A stretch of DNA of 64,000 bases from JBDNJM01 sp041687755 (GTDB lineage: Bacteria; Planctomycetota; UBA1135; GCA-002686595). This document shows, one piece after another, positions 26,819 to 35,456 of this stretch; positions within the stretch are counted from its first letter, which is position 1, and each line of letters begins with the position of its first letter. The translations under genes were made by a program, and so were the position numbers. The notes below the pieces were generated by a model that worked only from the letters and a program-made list of their open reading frames with translations, ran no database searches and was not told the DNA's origin. The DNA is taken from NCBI GenBank assembly GCA_041687755.1, contig JBDNJM010000203.1, positions 12,247-76,246 of the forward strand, in the 5' to 3' direction.

Positions 26819-27652
26819 ATGCGTACCGGCTCCCATACGGCAGTCCTTCTGCTGACCCTCGTTCTCAGTCTTTTGGCTGCCCTTCTGATGAGTTCCGCAA
26901 CGACCGTCCAAGCGGCCGACGACGACCGCGCGCCCGAGGGCTACACGGATTCGGACCTGCTTCCCGGCGGTCAGTGGACCGTCCACGACCCGCGCCGGCC
27001 CGCTCCTCCGAAGGTCAGGCCCGGGCCGGGCGCCGGGCTCGGCACCGCTGCGCCCGATGACGCGATCGTTCTGTTCGACGGCTCCGGCACCGCCGGTTTC
27101 GAGGCGGGCGGCAAGCCGATCGGGTGGAGCGTCGACGAGGACGGCGGGATGAGCGTCGTGCCCGACAGCGGCTCCATCCAGACCGTGCAGAGCTTCGGCG
27201 ACTGCCAGCTGCACATCGAGTGGGCGAGCCCGGCGGAAGTCGTCGGCGACGGCCAGGGGCGCGGCAACTCCGGCGTGTTTTTTATGGGCCGCTACGAGGT
27301 CCAGATCCTCGACTCGTTCGTCAGCCGCACGTACTCCGATGGCCAGGCCGCCGCGCTGTACGGCCAGTTTCCGCCGCTGGTGAACGCCTCGCGCGCCCCC
27401 GGCGAGTGGCAGGGCTACGACATGACCTTTCGGCGTCCGCGCTTCGGTGAGGACGGTGAGCTCGTCTCGCCCGCGCGCGTGACCGTGTTCCACAACGGCG
27501 TGCTCGTGCACGACGCGCAGGATCTGATCGGCGCGACGTCGCACAAGAACCTGGCGAAGTACTCTGCCCACGAGGACAAGCTGCAGATCGGACTGCAGGA
27601 CCACCACAACCCCGTGCGCTTCCGGAACATCTGGATTCGGGAGCTTGAGTAG
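26819..27652 (+). CDS. Exported DUF1080 (3-keto-disaccharide hydrolase-type) protein
   Basis: The 277-residue protein has a signal peptide (AVLLLTLVLSLLAALLMSSA) and a single DUF1080 domain (PF06439) with a concanavalin-like jelly-roll fold. Typical phrases are IVLFDGSGTAGFEAGGKPIG near residue 80, LHIEWASPAEV, RGNSGVFFMGRYEVQILDSF, VFHNGVLVHDAQDL and the ending NPVRFRNIWIRELE. DUF1080 proteins are abundant in Planctomycetota and act on, or bind, oxidised or decorated glycans; the substrate here is unknown. Its stop shares a base with the GTG of the next gene. Confidence 0.93.
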   Translation: MRTGSHTAVLLLTLVLSLLAALLMSSATTVQAADDDRAPEGYTDSDLLPGGQWTVHDPRRPAPPKVRPGPGAGLGTAAPDDAIVLFDGSGTAGFEAGGKPIGWSVDEDGGMSVVPDSGSIQTVQSFGDCQLHIEWASPAEVVGDGQGRGNSGVFFMGRYEVQILDSFVSRTYSDGQAAALYGQFPPLVNASRAPGEWQGYDMTFRRPRFGEDGELVSPARVTVFHNGVLVHDAQDLIGATSHKNLAKYSAHEDKLQIGLQDHHNPVRFRNIWIRELE

Positions 27653-27942
27653 TGTCCACCAGCGCGGACGCAGGCGAGCGCGTGCAGGGCGTCCCCCCCG
27701 ACGGCCATGCCGGCCTACTCGAGATAGCCAGCTACCTGCTGATCGGCGGTAGCGGGTTGCGCTTTCTGAGCGGGACCCCAGGCGTTGAGAGCCTGCGCGC
27801 GGCGGTGACGCTCGTTGCGTTGGGCTTGGTTACCTTGCTCGCTCTAGAGTGGATCCGCAGCAGGCGCTACGTCGCCCTTGCGCGGCTCGATGCCAGGGAG
27901 CGCAGCGGAGGAGCGGACGATTTGCGGCCAGGGGGCTCGTGA
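27652..27942 (+). CDS. Small membrane protein of unknown function
   Basis: The 96-residue product starts from a GTG that overlaps the TAG of the DUF1080 gene (TAGTG). Hydrophobic segments lie at about residues 23-40 and 48-66, followed by an Arg-rich cytoplasmic tail (RSRRYVALARLDARERSGG). I recognise no family. Coupling to the DUF1080 gene is the only functional hint. Confidence 0.5.
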   Translation: MSTSADAGERVQGVPPDGHAGLLEIASYLLIGGSGLRFLSGTPGVESLRAAVTLVALGLVTLLALEWIRSRRYVALARLDARERSGGADDLRPGGS

Positions 27943-28194
27943 TTCCGCAATCGGAGGCTCGGCGTCAGAACCTTGAGAGCCTGAGTGCGACAGCCCCGCT
28001 TTTGCTCCGAGGCCGGGCTTGGGCACGGCGTTGTTCTGCTCGCTGAAGTCGGCCGTTCTTGCTGCTGGCGGCATTCTCTCCGTCGAATGCGCTCTTGGGT
28101 CTTTCGATACGGACCCCCTCACGGCTGAGGGGCGCCGGGGTTGTTCGTGAACGAGCCGGAGGTTCGCTGGTGGGCGATGCGGAGGTCCGCTCGC
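27943..28194 (+). other. Intergenic region without recognised gene
   Basis: About 250 bp upstream of the esterase gene. The long antisense frame here is a shadow of the esterase gene extended by GC bias. I see no gene. Confidence 0.35.
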
Positions 28195-28200
28195 TAAGCT
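28195..28200 (+). promoter_or_regulatory. Candidate -10 hexamer TAAGCT, leaderless-type spacing
   Basis: TAAGCT ends 6 nt before the ATG at 28207, matching the spacing seen at 2688, 3450, 13312, 22189 and 51613. Confidence 0.45.
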
Positions 28201-28206
28201 GGCCGG

Positions 28207-30918
28207 ATGCTCCTCCCGACGATCGCCCTCTGCCTGACGCCCGTTTCCCTTGACCTTGAGCTGCCCATGATCCTGGGCGATGGGGTCGTGCTCCCACGTG
28301 AAGGCTCGGCGAACCTGTGGGGCTGGGCGGCGCCCGGCGCGACGATCACGGTGCGCGCGAGCTGGGGCGCTGAGGCGACGGCGACGGTCGCCGACAGCGG
28401 GCGCTTCGATCTGAGCCTCGAGACGACGTCGGCGGCCTTCGGCCAGACGCTGACGTTCAGCGGCGACGGCGAGGTCACCGTCAGCGACGTGTCGCTCGGC
28501 GAGGTCTGGCTCGCCTCGGGCCAGTCGAACATGGAGATGGCCGTGGGCGCTGAGGTGTACGGCGGGATCGTGGGGCACGAGGCGGATCTGGCGGGGGCGG
28601 AGCGCGATGACGTGCGCCTGTTCACGGTGGAGAAGCGCTCGCCGATCGAGCTCGCGCGCGACGTCCGCGGAAGCTGGGCGGCGGCGACCCGCGAGGGCGT
28701 GTTCGAGTTCAGCGCGGTGGGCTGGGTGTTCGCCAGCGGGCTGGCGACCGAGCTGGGCTGCACGGTCGGCATCGTGGACTCGACCTGGGGCGGGACGCCG
28801 GTGGAGTCGTGGATGTCGGAGCAGGCGATCCGCGCGGACGGGGACTTCGCCAAGGACCTGAGCTTCGTCGACGCCGAGCGCGAGGAGTCCGGCGCCTACG
28901 CCAAAGAAGTGATGGAGCTGCGCGACGACTGGCTTGCGACGGTCGATGCGGGTGACGCGGGGCTCGACGGTGGGTTCGCTGCGCCCGACTTCGACGACTC
29001 GAGCTGGGGCGAGGTGGCCGTGCCCGGGGCCTTGGGCAACGCGCCATTCGTGAGTGCCGACGGCGTATTCTGGCTGCGCACGAGCTTCGAAGCAGGCGCC
29101 GGGGCGGACCGGCTGGTGGGCGCGGTGCTCGAGCTTGGGCCGATCGACGACATGGACCGGGTGTTCATCAACGGGGTCCAGGTGGGCGGCCTCGAGATTC
29201 CGGGCGTTTGGACGCTGGAGCGCAGCTACACCGTGGCCCCGGGCGTGCTGCGCGAGGGGCGCAACTCCCTGGTGGTGCGCGTCATCGACACGGGTGGGGC
29301 GGCGGGCCTGATGGGCGCGCCGGAAGAGCTGCGGCTCGCGCTGCCGGACGGCTCGGCCGTCGGCCTGGCGGGGACCTGGCGTGCGGCCGTCGGCACGACC
29401 TCGATTCTCGTGGTTCCGGGCTTCGAGCGCTTCGGAGCGCGCAACGCGACCTCGCTGTTCAACGGCATGATCGCGCCGCTGACGCCGTTCTCCTTCGACG
29501 GCGTGCTCTGGTACCAGGGCGAGGCCAACCGCCTGCGCTACGGGCAGTACGCGCGGCTGTTCCCCGCGCAGATCCAGGACTGGCGCCGCGCCTTCAGTGC
29601 GCCGGAGCTGCCGTTCTACTTCACCCAGATTGCGCCCTTCGATTACCCGGGCGACACCGGCGAGATCGCGCGCCTGCGCGAGGCCCAGGCCTCGGCGCTC
29701 GCCCTGCCGGCGACCGGCATGGTCGTGACGCTCGATGTAGGCAACTGCGCGGACATCCATCCGACGGACAAGCGTCCGGTCGGTCGCCGAATGCTCGGTA
29801 TGGCGCTCAACGATCTGTACGGCCGGGACGAACCGGGCTGGCACTCGCCGCAGCTCGTGGGCACCGAAATGGAGCCGGGGGCCCTGCGCCTGACCTTCGA
29901 CGCCCCGCTGGCGATGATGTACGAGTTCGACGTGCGCCCCGACGCGGACGACGATTGGTACCCGGTCCCCGGGCTCGAGGTCGCGGGCGAGGATCGCGTG
30001 TTCCACCCCGGCCGGATCAGCATGCAGGGCGCCCTCGAGGGCCTCTCGGAGAACGAACTGCGCGTCTCGAGCGCCGCGGTCGACGCGCCGGTCGCCGCGC
30101 GCTATGCGTTTGACACCTGCCCGACGGCCACGCTCGAGCTGTTGATCGAGCCGAGCATGGACATGGTCCCGCTCGCGCCGTTTCGCAGCGACGACTGGCC
30201 GATCGAGCCGCAGCCGCTGTGGGGTGCCTTCGCAAATTCTAAGTTTGAGCCGCTGTTCGACGGCCGCACGCTGAACGGCTGGGTCAACGTCAACGGGGCC
30301 GACGACACTTGGGAGGTTCTCGACGGCAACCTGCATTCCGCTGGCAACCCGGTCAGCGTGCTGCGCTCGGCCAAGCCCTACCGCAGCTTCATCCTGGAGC
30401 TGGAGTGGCGCCACCTGCGGGCTGGCGGCAACTCGGGCCTGTTCATCTGGAGCGACGCCCTCCCCCAAACCGGCTCTCCGTTCCCGCGCGGCATCGAGGT
30501 GCAGGTGATGGACGGCCCCGAGGGCAGCTGGTACACGACCCAGGGCGACGTCTTCCCGGTCGGTCCGGCCAAGCTCGTGCCCGACAACGGCCGCGGCGGT
30601 GCCCGCGCCTTCCCGATCGCCAAGCGCAGCCAGCCCTCGCCCGGCTGGAACCACTACCGCGTCATCGCGATCGACGGCGCGATCGAGCTGTTCGTCAACG
30701 GCGCGCGCGTGACGACGGCGAACGAGGCGGACCCGTCCTTCGGCTTCCTGCACCTCGAGGCGGAGGGCTCACCGATCGAGTTCCGCCGGATCCGGATTGC
30801 CGACCTTGAACCCCAGCCGGCTGCGCCCTGGTGGCAGTTCGGCGAGGCGGGGCTCCTGCCGGAAGACGAGTGGCCCGCAGAGCACGCCTCGGGCGACGTC
30901 CCGACCAGCGGGAACTAG
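28207..30918 (+). CDS. Sialate O-acetylesterase (SGNH/SASA type) fused to a DUF1080 domain
   Basis: The 903-residue exported enzyme starts with a short hydrophobic segment and a beta-domain (MILGDGVVLPREGSANLWGW). It then has the SGNH block with catalytic Ser in WLASGQSNMEMAVG (S106) and the Asp-His pair in NCADIHPTDK (D516, H518). Between them, residues about 255-380 form a beta-galactosidase-like jelly-roll insert (DDMDRVFINGVQVGGLEIPG). A DUF1080 domain follows from about 680: FEPLFDGRTLNGWVNVNGAD, HLRAGGNSGLFIWSD and GIEVQVMDGPEG. It probably removes O-acetyl groups from glycans outside the cell while the DUF1080 module binds or cleaves the same polymer. Its stop overlaps the stop of the convergent gene (CTAG). 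Confidence 0.93.
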   Translation: MLLPTIALCLTPVSLDLELPMILGDGVVLPREGSANLWGWAAPGATITVRASWGAEATATVADSGRFDLSLETTSAAFGQTLTFSGDGEVTVSDVSLGEVWLASGQSNMEMAVGAEVYGGIVGHEADLAGAERDDVRLFTVEKRSPIELARDVRGSWAAATREGVFEFSAVGWVFASGLATELGCTVGIVDSTWGGTPVESWMSEQAIRADGDFAKDLSFVDAEREESGAYAKEVMELRDDWLATVDAGDAGLDGGFAAPDFDDSSWGEVAVPGALGNAPFVSADGVFWLRTSFEAGAGADRLVGAVLELGPIDDMDRVFINGVQVGGLEIPGVWTLERSYTVAPGVLREGRNSLVVRVIDTGGAAGLMGAPEELRLALPDGSAVGLAGTWRAAVGTTSILVVPGFERFGARNATSLFNGMIAPLTPFSFDGVLWYQGEANRLRYGQYARLFPAQIQDWRRAFSAPELPFYFTQIAPFDYPGDTGEIARLREAQASALALPATGMVVTLDVGNCADIHPTDKRPVGRRMLGMALNDLYGRDEPGWHSPQLVGTEMEPGALRLTFDAPLAMMYEFDVRPDADDDWYPVPGLEVAGEDRVFHPGRISMQGALEGLSENELRVSSAAVDAPVAARYAFDTCPTATLELLIEPSMDMVPLAPFRSDDWPIEPQPLWGAFANSKFEPLFDGRTLNGWVNVNGADDTWEVLDGNLHSAGNPVSVLRSAKPYRSFILELEWRHLRAGGNSGLFIWSDALPQTGSPFPRGIEVQVMDGPEGSWYTTQGDVFPVGPAKLVPDNGRGGARAFPIAKRSQPSPGWNHYRVIAIDGAIELFVNGARVTTANEADPSFGFLHLEAEGSPIEFRRIRIADLEPQPAAPWWQFGEAGLLPEDEWPAEHASGDVPTSGN

Positions 30919-31328
30919 CTGCCCAGCGGCTTCCAGTTCAGACCATCCGCGTGCTCTCCTTCGGTGGGGAACTCGTCGGTCATGTCGAAGTCCTCGCCGG
31001 GGACGCCGTCGGGGAACGCGGCCCACCACTCGGGGGCGGTCGCGCCGGAGTAGACGTAGTCGTTCTGGGGAGCGGGAGCGGGGGCGCCCTGGGGCTCGTT
31101 GGCCATCACGCCGTGCTCGAGGTAGTCGCTGCTGCCGCGGTCGATCAGCACGACGCCGAGGGCGGCGCAGAGGCCCGCGCCGAGCAGGGAGGTGCGCGTG
31201 CTGACCGCGCCGGGGTAGGTCTCGGGGCGGGTGGGCTGGAGGGTGCGCCGGCGCAGGCTCTCGACGCCGAACCAGGCCCACGCTAGCGCGCAGGCGATGA
31301 GAGAAACGCTGAGTAGAAGGTCGAGCAT
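30915..31328 (-). CDS. Membrane-anchored protein of unknown function
   Basis: The 137-residue product has two N-terminal hydrophobic segments (LLLSVSLIACALAWAWFGVE and SLLGAGLCAALGVVLI) and an acidic, Pro-rich extracytoplasmic tail (YVYSGATAPEWWAAFPDGVP and DFDMTDEFPTEGEHADG). No family is recognised. It lies 13 bp downstream of the pilin-like gene on the same strand, so it may serve the same surface structure. The ATG at 31328 was chosen because it opens directly into the first membrane segment. Confidence 0.6.
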   Translation of the reverse strand: MLDLLLSVSLIACALAWAWFGVESLRRRTLQPTRPETYPGAVSTRTSLLGAGLCAALGVVLIDRGSSDYLEHGVMANEPQGAPAPAPQNDYVYSGATAPEWWAAFPDGVPGEDFDMTDEFPTEGEHADGLNWKPLGS

Positions 31329-31341
31329 GGGGGGGACCTTG

Positions 31342-31872
31342 TCAGTTCTTGTTGCGGGTGTGCAGGATCTGGCCGTTCGCATCGATCACGAACGCGCGTC
31401 GGCCGGTGGCGCCGGCGCGATCCGGCCACGCGTAGGCGCACCAATACACGGCGCCGAGGGTGGGGTGGCGATTGGCGGGGTCCTCGCTCATGCCTTGGCC
31501 GGTGAGGTCCGGGAGGAAGAGCTGGAAGCGGTAGCCGCCGACCGCCGCGATGCCGTCGGCATTGGGGATGAGCGTGGAGGCGACAATGGGCTGGGGCAGA
31601 TCCTTGGTCAGCTCCGAGAGCGTCGCGTAGCTGCCGCCTTCGTCGACCAGGCGCTGGATTTGGACCGTCACCTGCGCGCGATGGATGGCGCGCAGGCGCT
31701 GCATGGCGCCGTGTTCGTTGGCCGACAGCCTGGCAGAGACCGCTTTGGGGACGAGCAGGGCGCTGAGGGCGACGATAATCGCGAGCACGATCATCATCTC
31801 GGCCAGGCCGAAGCCGCGGGTGGCCCAGGGGCTACTGGAGGCGCAGGTACTGTTGGATCGTTGGAGCTTCAC
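31342..31872 (-). CDS. Type IV pilin-like (prepilin N-terminal cleavage) protein
   Basis: The 176-residue protein starts from the GTG at 31872 with a clear Shine-Dalgarno sequence (GAGGAGA at 31878-31884). The leader ends in TRG before FGLAEMMIVLAIIVALSALL, a class III prepilin motif with the conserved Glu at mature position 5 and a long hydrophobic helix. The globular part contains the phrase YWCAYAWPDRAG and ends FVIDANGQILHTRNKN, as in the pseudopilins common in Planctomycetota. It would be cleaved by a prepilin peptidase (not in the window) and assembled in a secretion or pilus fibre. Longer versions of the frame run into the adjacent palindrome and are unlikely. Confidence 0.85.
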   Translation of the reverse strand: MKLQRSNSTCASSSPWATRGFGLAEMMIVLAIIVALSALLVPKAVSARLSANEHGAMQRLRAIHRAQVTVQIQRLVDEGGSYATLSELTKDLPQPIVASTLIPNADGIAAVGGYRFQLFLPDLTGQGMSEDPANRHPTLGAVYWCAYAWPDRAGATGRRAFVIDANGQILHTRNKN

Positions 31873-31953
31873 GCTCTTCTCCTCGGCTGCCGTGCGCGGG
31901 GGGCTTGTGCCCCGGGGGTCGTGCGGTCTCAGCGGGGGGACCGGGTCGCGCCT

Positions 31954-32084
31954 GTCTTGACGGGGGGAAGGATGCGGTGCCAGGCACGTTTCCTCCGGCC
32001 TGGCGGCTGTCTGCGGCAAGGCCGCAGGCAGCTGCCAGGCCGGAGGAAACGTGCCTGGCACCGCATCCTTCCCCCCGTCAAGAC
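31954..32084. repeat. 131-bp near-perfect palindrome (64-bp arms, 3-nt loop), REP/MITE-like
   Basis: The left arm 31954-32017 and right arm 32021-32084 are reverse complements except at two positions (32005/32033 and 32010/32028). Both mismatches read as G-U pairs in a plus-strand RNA. The loop is AAG (32018-32020). The arms contain GGTGCCAGGCACG, a sub-palindrome of the type found in REP elements mobilised by RAYT transposases. It lies between the divergently placed pilin gene start and the end of a small membrane protein gene. No transposase is present, so a non-autonomous element is likely. Confidence 0.85.
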
Positions 32085-32098
32085 GCCGTGGGCACTGC

Positions 32099-32362
32099 TC
32101 AGGGGCGCTCGACCGCGACCGGGCCGCGGGTGGCCTCGACGGTCTCCGGGGTGGTGTCCATGGCCACCGCGGCCGCGGCGACCAGGCCGAACAGGCTCAG
32201 CAGGAGCGCGACCCGGCCGGCGGGGCTCAGCTCGAGCGGGCCCTCCGGGAGGCCGGTCTGCTCCTCCTCGAGGAACAGGGACGCTCCGACGCCGCGGACG
32301 CCCGTCAGGAGCGTCACGATCAACCAGGCGGTGCAGACGGAGGCGAGGCAGGCGATGAGCAT
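32099..32362 (-). CDS. Small two-span membrane protein of unknown function
   Basis: The 87-residue product has hydrophobic segments at about residues 1-22 (LIACLASVCTAWLIVTLLTG) and 48-66 (RVALLLSLFGLVAAAAVAMD), joined by an acidic loop (FLEEEQTGLPEGPLELSP). No family is recognised. It lies between the palindrome and the LCAT-type lipase gene, 100 bp from the latter on the same strand. Confidence 0.5.
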   Translation of the reverse strand: MLIACLASVCTAWLIVTLLTGVRGVGASLFLEEEQTGLPEGPLELSPAGRVALLLSLFGLVAAAAVAMDTTPETVEATRGPVAVERP

Positions 32363-32462
32363 TGCTTACCTATCGCTCAGCCGGTGGGTCGCGGTGCAGG
32401 TCCAGGCGCCGGGCGCTCCCGGGAGGGGGAAGCGCGGCGCGTGAACGGCCGCGGGCTAGTGC

Positions 32463-33902
32463 TCAGCGCGGGGCTTCGAGCAGCATCCACATCAGGTTGT
32501 CGGTGAACTCGGGCACGCGGGTCAGCTCCAGGTGCTCCTCGCCGAGGAACTGGACGCGATCCCAGGCGATCGGCGACTGCAGGCGCGGCTTGAAGGCGTC
32601 GCCGTAGCGCTCGTCCATCAGCGCATTCGTGCGCAGCACGATCCCGTCGCCGGGCGCCCACTCGACCGTCTTGATTTCGCCCTCCGCGTCGACCTCGATC
32701 ACCGCCGGCGTCTCGAGCGCGTCGCCGACGAAGATCGACAGGCGCGTGCTGCTCGGCGGTTTCGCGGGCAGGTCGAGCGCCCGATGGAACTGCTCGGCGC
32801 GCGCGAGGCACTTTTCGAGGTGCTCGTAGGCGACGTCGAGACGGTCGAGGCTCGACTCGACCTCAGGTAGCAGCCAGCGCAGCGTGCGCCCGTCGTCGGT
32901 GCCGCCGAGGCCCCAGTCGTACTTCTTCCAGACGGTCGGATCGAAGATGTCGATCGGTTCACCGGTGCCCTGCTCGCGCAGCCAGCCGCTGCGCGTGCGC
33001 GGCAGCAGCTGGTACAGCGCGGGGAAGGTGCCCAGGATCATCTCGCTGTAGTCGGGCCCGATCGGGCGCGCGCTAAGGCCCTCGAGCAGCCGCTCGAGGA
33101 CCTCCCAGGAGCCGCCGCTCGGCGTGCCGATCATGATCGCTTGCTCGACGTGGCGCGCGCCCTCCCAGGTGAGCTCGGGCAGGCTGCCGTCGGCCGGGAG
33201 CGGCTGCGGGCCGTAGCGCAGGTAGTAGCGCAGCAGCAGGCCGCCCATGGAGTGGGCGACCACGTCCACGCGCGGTCCCAGGGTCAGGGCGTTGGCCGGC
33301 GCGATGCCCTCGGCGGCGGCCGCGGTCTCGCGCGCGTGCAGGACCATGGTGTGCAGCCGCGCGGACTCCTCGGAGATGTCGCGCCGCCAGTCGTAGGGCA
33401 GCTGGAAGCAGGTGTAGTGGGCGTCGCCGTAGTCGATGGCGCCGGACTCGCCGAAGCTCGAGTCCGTGTAGTCGCCGACGGCGAGCGAGGTCAGAATGTC
33501 CACGTAGGCCGAGAGCTGCAGGCGCGCCACCAGCACGAGGTCGACCTCGAGGCTGTCGAGCACGGCGGCGGGGTAGACGTTGTCCTTGAGCTCGTCCAGC
33601 GGCGTGCCCTCGTCCATCGGAAGGGCCACCGTGCGCGCGCCATCGGGGTAGTCGGCGTCGGCGGCGCCGCGCACGAACGCGCCCCAGACCTTGATGACCT
33701 TTCCGTCGCCCTTCGTCTCGAGCTTCGTGCCGAGCACGCCGGGGATCACGATCACCGGGTTGCGCTCGAAGCCGATGTTCTGGGCCGCGCGGTTGTAGAT
33801 CTTGCCCAGGTTGGGCGTCGGCCGCTCAGCACCGCAGGCGCTGAGCAGCAGCGCCGCGAGCGCGATCTGGGGCAGGAAACGGCTGAAGATCGAAGGGTGC
33901 AT
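32463..33902 (-). CDS. LCAT-type (PF02450) alpha/beta-hydrolase lipoprotein
   Basis: The 479-residue protein has a lipoprotein signal (PQIALAALLLSAC, Cys 23). The oxyanion/lid region is VIVIPGVLGTKLE, and later come YDWRRDISE and the nucleophile elbow VVAHSMGGLLLRYYL (Ser 218). These match the lecithin:cholesterol acyltransferase family of lipases and phospholipases. The C-terminal Asp and His are expected in AWDRVQFLGEEHLELTRVPE, where GEEHLEL resembles the family's His segment. It is a probable outer-membrane or periplasmic lipase or acyltransferase. A possible -10 (TACCGT) lies about 36 nt upstream of the ATG at 33902. Confidence 0.85.
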   Translation of the reverse strand: MHPSIFSRFLPQIALAALLLSACGAERPTPNLGKIYNRAAQNIGFERNPVIVIPGVLGTKLETKGDGKVIKVWGAFVRGAADADYPDGARTVALPMDEGTPLDELKDNVYPAAVLDSLEVDLVLVARLQLSAYVDILTSLAVGDYTDSSFGESGAIDYGDAHYTCFQLPYDWRRDISEESARLHTMVLHARETAAAAEGIAPANALTLGPRVDVVAHSMGGLLLRYYLRYGPQPLPADGSLPELTWEGARHVEQAIMIGTPSGGSWEVLERLLEGLSARPIGPDYSEMILGTFPALYQLLPRTRSGWLREQGTGEPIDIFDPTVWKKYDWGLGGTDDGRTLRWLLPEVESSLDRLDVAYEHLEKCLARAEQFHRALDLPAKPPSSTRLSIFVGDALETPAVIEVDAEGEIKTVEWAPGDGIVLRTNALMDERYGDAFKPRLQSPIAWDRVQFLGEEHLELTRVPEFTDNLMWMLLEAPR

Positions 33903-33971
33903 GCTCGGTGGCGGGGGGCAGGTGTGGGGGGGGATCCGTACGGTAGCTCACCACGATCCGTGCCCTTGCTC

Positions 33972-35456
33972 TTACTGGTTCAGGCTCGGCGTGCGCAGCC
34001 GGAAGCCGTCCCGTTCTAGGGGGTGAGAGTTTTTGAGGGCGATGCTCGAGCCGCGCACGATCGCGCCCATGCCAAGCTTAGCGCGCAGGGTGTCCATGGC
34101 GGCATCGAGCTCGCGCTGGCGGTCGGCGCGGGTGACCTGGGGCCCCGCGGCCTCCGCGTGTCCTCCGAAGAGCTCGCCGTCGTCGAACAGGTGCCCCTGC
34201 CAGCCGCTGCGCTCGCCTAGGTTGACCAGCCCGATGCCGATGCGCTTGACCAGCGCGCGCCGGCGGGGGAGCGAGCGGTAGATCGCGCGGGCGTGCTCGA
34301 ACAGCTCCGCGGTCGAGTCGCTGGGGCTCAGCAGCTTCCGGCGTCGTTCCAGGCTGGCGCCTGAGGGATCGCCGAGCCCGCTCGGGACGTAGCGCAGCCG
34401 CAGCTCCACCGACCCGCACACCAGCCCGTGGGAGCGTAGCCGATGAGCCGCGCGCTCCGCGATCCAGCTCAGCATGGCCTCGATCAACTCGGGCCGGCCC
34501 TCTTCGGGCTCGAAGGTGCTGTCGCGCCGGATCGACTTGGGTGCCTTCGCGATCAACCGGCCGTCGTCGTCCAGGATCAGGCTCGCGTCCACCGCGCGCC
34601 GATCGACCCCGTTCGCGCGCTCCGCGATCACCAGTCCGTCGCGACCAAAGCTCTGGAACAGCAGCTCGCGCGGCACCAGTTGCCGCAGCTCGCCGACGGT
34701 CCGGATCCCGAAGCGCTCCAGGGCCTTGCCGATCTTGTGCCCGATGCCGGGCAAATGCTCGGTCGGCAGCGCGTCCAGAAAGCCCTGCTCGAGTCCTGGC
34801 AGCAGCTCCGCAACGCCGCCCGGCTTGCCCAACTTGCCCGCCAGCCGCGCGAACAGCGGACTGCGCCCGATGCCGATGGTGATCGGCAGGTGCAGCTCGT
34901 CCCATGCGCGCCGGCGCATCTCGACCGCGACCCCGAAGGCGTCGCCCAGCAGCCGCTCGGTGCCGGTCAGCTCGACCAGAGCATCGTCGATCGAGGTCAG
35001 CTCGACGGCCGGCGTGTATTGCAGCCACAGCTTGGCGAGCTCCTCGCGCAGCCGGTTCGCGGCCTGGCTGTCGCCCGCCCGAAAGATCGCCCGCGGGCAG
35101 CGCCGCTGCGCCTCGGCGAGGGAGATCCCGGGCCGCACCCCAAACGGTCGCGTGTCGTACGAGCACGACATCACGAGGTTGCGCGACGAGGGATCGCCGC
35201 CGACGACGACCGGCTTGCCGCGCAGCTCCGGATGCACGGCCTGCTCGACCGAGGCCAGGAACGCATCGACGTCCACGTGCAGCACCCGCCGCGTGCCGGG
35301 CGCGAGCCGCGCGTCGCGGCCGTCCGGGGCCCGCCGCCCCGCCTGCCGCCCCGCCTGCCGCCCCGCCTGCCGGCCCGCCGGGCACCCCGCCGGACCGGCT
35401 AGGACCGGCCCATGGCGGGGTGCCTCAGGATCGAAGTTGAGTTGCTCTTGTTCCAC
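33972..35456 (-). CDS. Y-family DNA polymerase (DinB/Pol IV-like)
   Basis: The product has the Y-family palm motif VLHVDVDAFLASVEQAVHPE and the fingers SYDTRPFGVRPGISLAEA. The second catalytic motif reads SIDDALVELTG where SIDEA is usual, a Glu-to-Asp change next to the catalytic Asp. Further on are ITIGIGRSPLFARLAGKLGK, the HhH thumb LPGIGHKIGKALERFGI, and a little-finger domain ending LERDGFRLRTPSLNQ. Such enzymes do error-prone translesion synthesis. The start is uncertain: the frame is open to 35531, and I chose the GTG at 35456. The N-terminal extension has EQEQLNFDP, weakly like a beta-clamp-binding box, and three 4-residue repeats (GRQA). Confidence 0.88.
   Translation of the reverse strand: MEQEQLNFDPEAPRHGPVLAGPAGCPAGRQAGRQAGRQAGRRAPDGRDARLAPGTRRVLHVDVDAFLASVEQAVHPELRGKPVVVGGDPSSRNLVMSCSYDTRPFGVRPGISLAEAQRRCPRAIFRAGDSQAANRLREELAKLWLQYTPAVELTSIDDALVELTGTERLLGDAFGVAVEMRRRAWDELHLPITIGIGRSPLFARLAGKLGKPGGVAELLPGLEQGFLDALPTEHLPGIGHKIGKALERFGIRTVGELRQLVPRELLFQSFGRDGLVIAERANGVDRRAVDASLILDDDGRLIAKAPKSIRRDSTFEPEEGRPELIEAMLSWIAERAAHRLRSHGLVCGSVELRLRYVPSGLGDPSGASLERRRKLLSPSDSTAELFEHARAIYRSLPRRRALVKRIGIGLVNLGERSGWQGHLFDDGELFGGHAEAAGPQVTRADRQRELDAAMDTLRAKLGMGAIVRGSSIALKNSHPLERDGFRLRTPSLNQ
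35333..35368 (-). repeat. Three tandem copies of a 12-bp unit inside the polymerase gene
   Basis: The plus-strand unit GCCGCCCCGCCT is repeated three times without gaps, in frame with the gene, encoding GRQA repeats in a presumably disordered N-terminal tail. Confidence 0.7.

Noticed and set aside
27844..30753. A 969-residue antisense frame opposite the esterase gene, and similar long antisense frames elsewhere.
   Set aside because: High GC at third positions keeps antisense frames open. The translations are Arg/Ala/Pro/His-rich without family motifs, and the sense genes are certain.
31905..32506. Coding sequence across the palindrome (frames with CLAPHPSPRQD on both strands).
   Set aside because: Both translations come from the two arms of the inverted repeat, and no domain or ribosome-binding site supports them.
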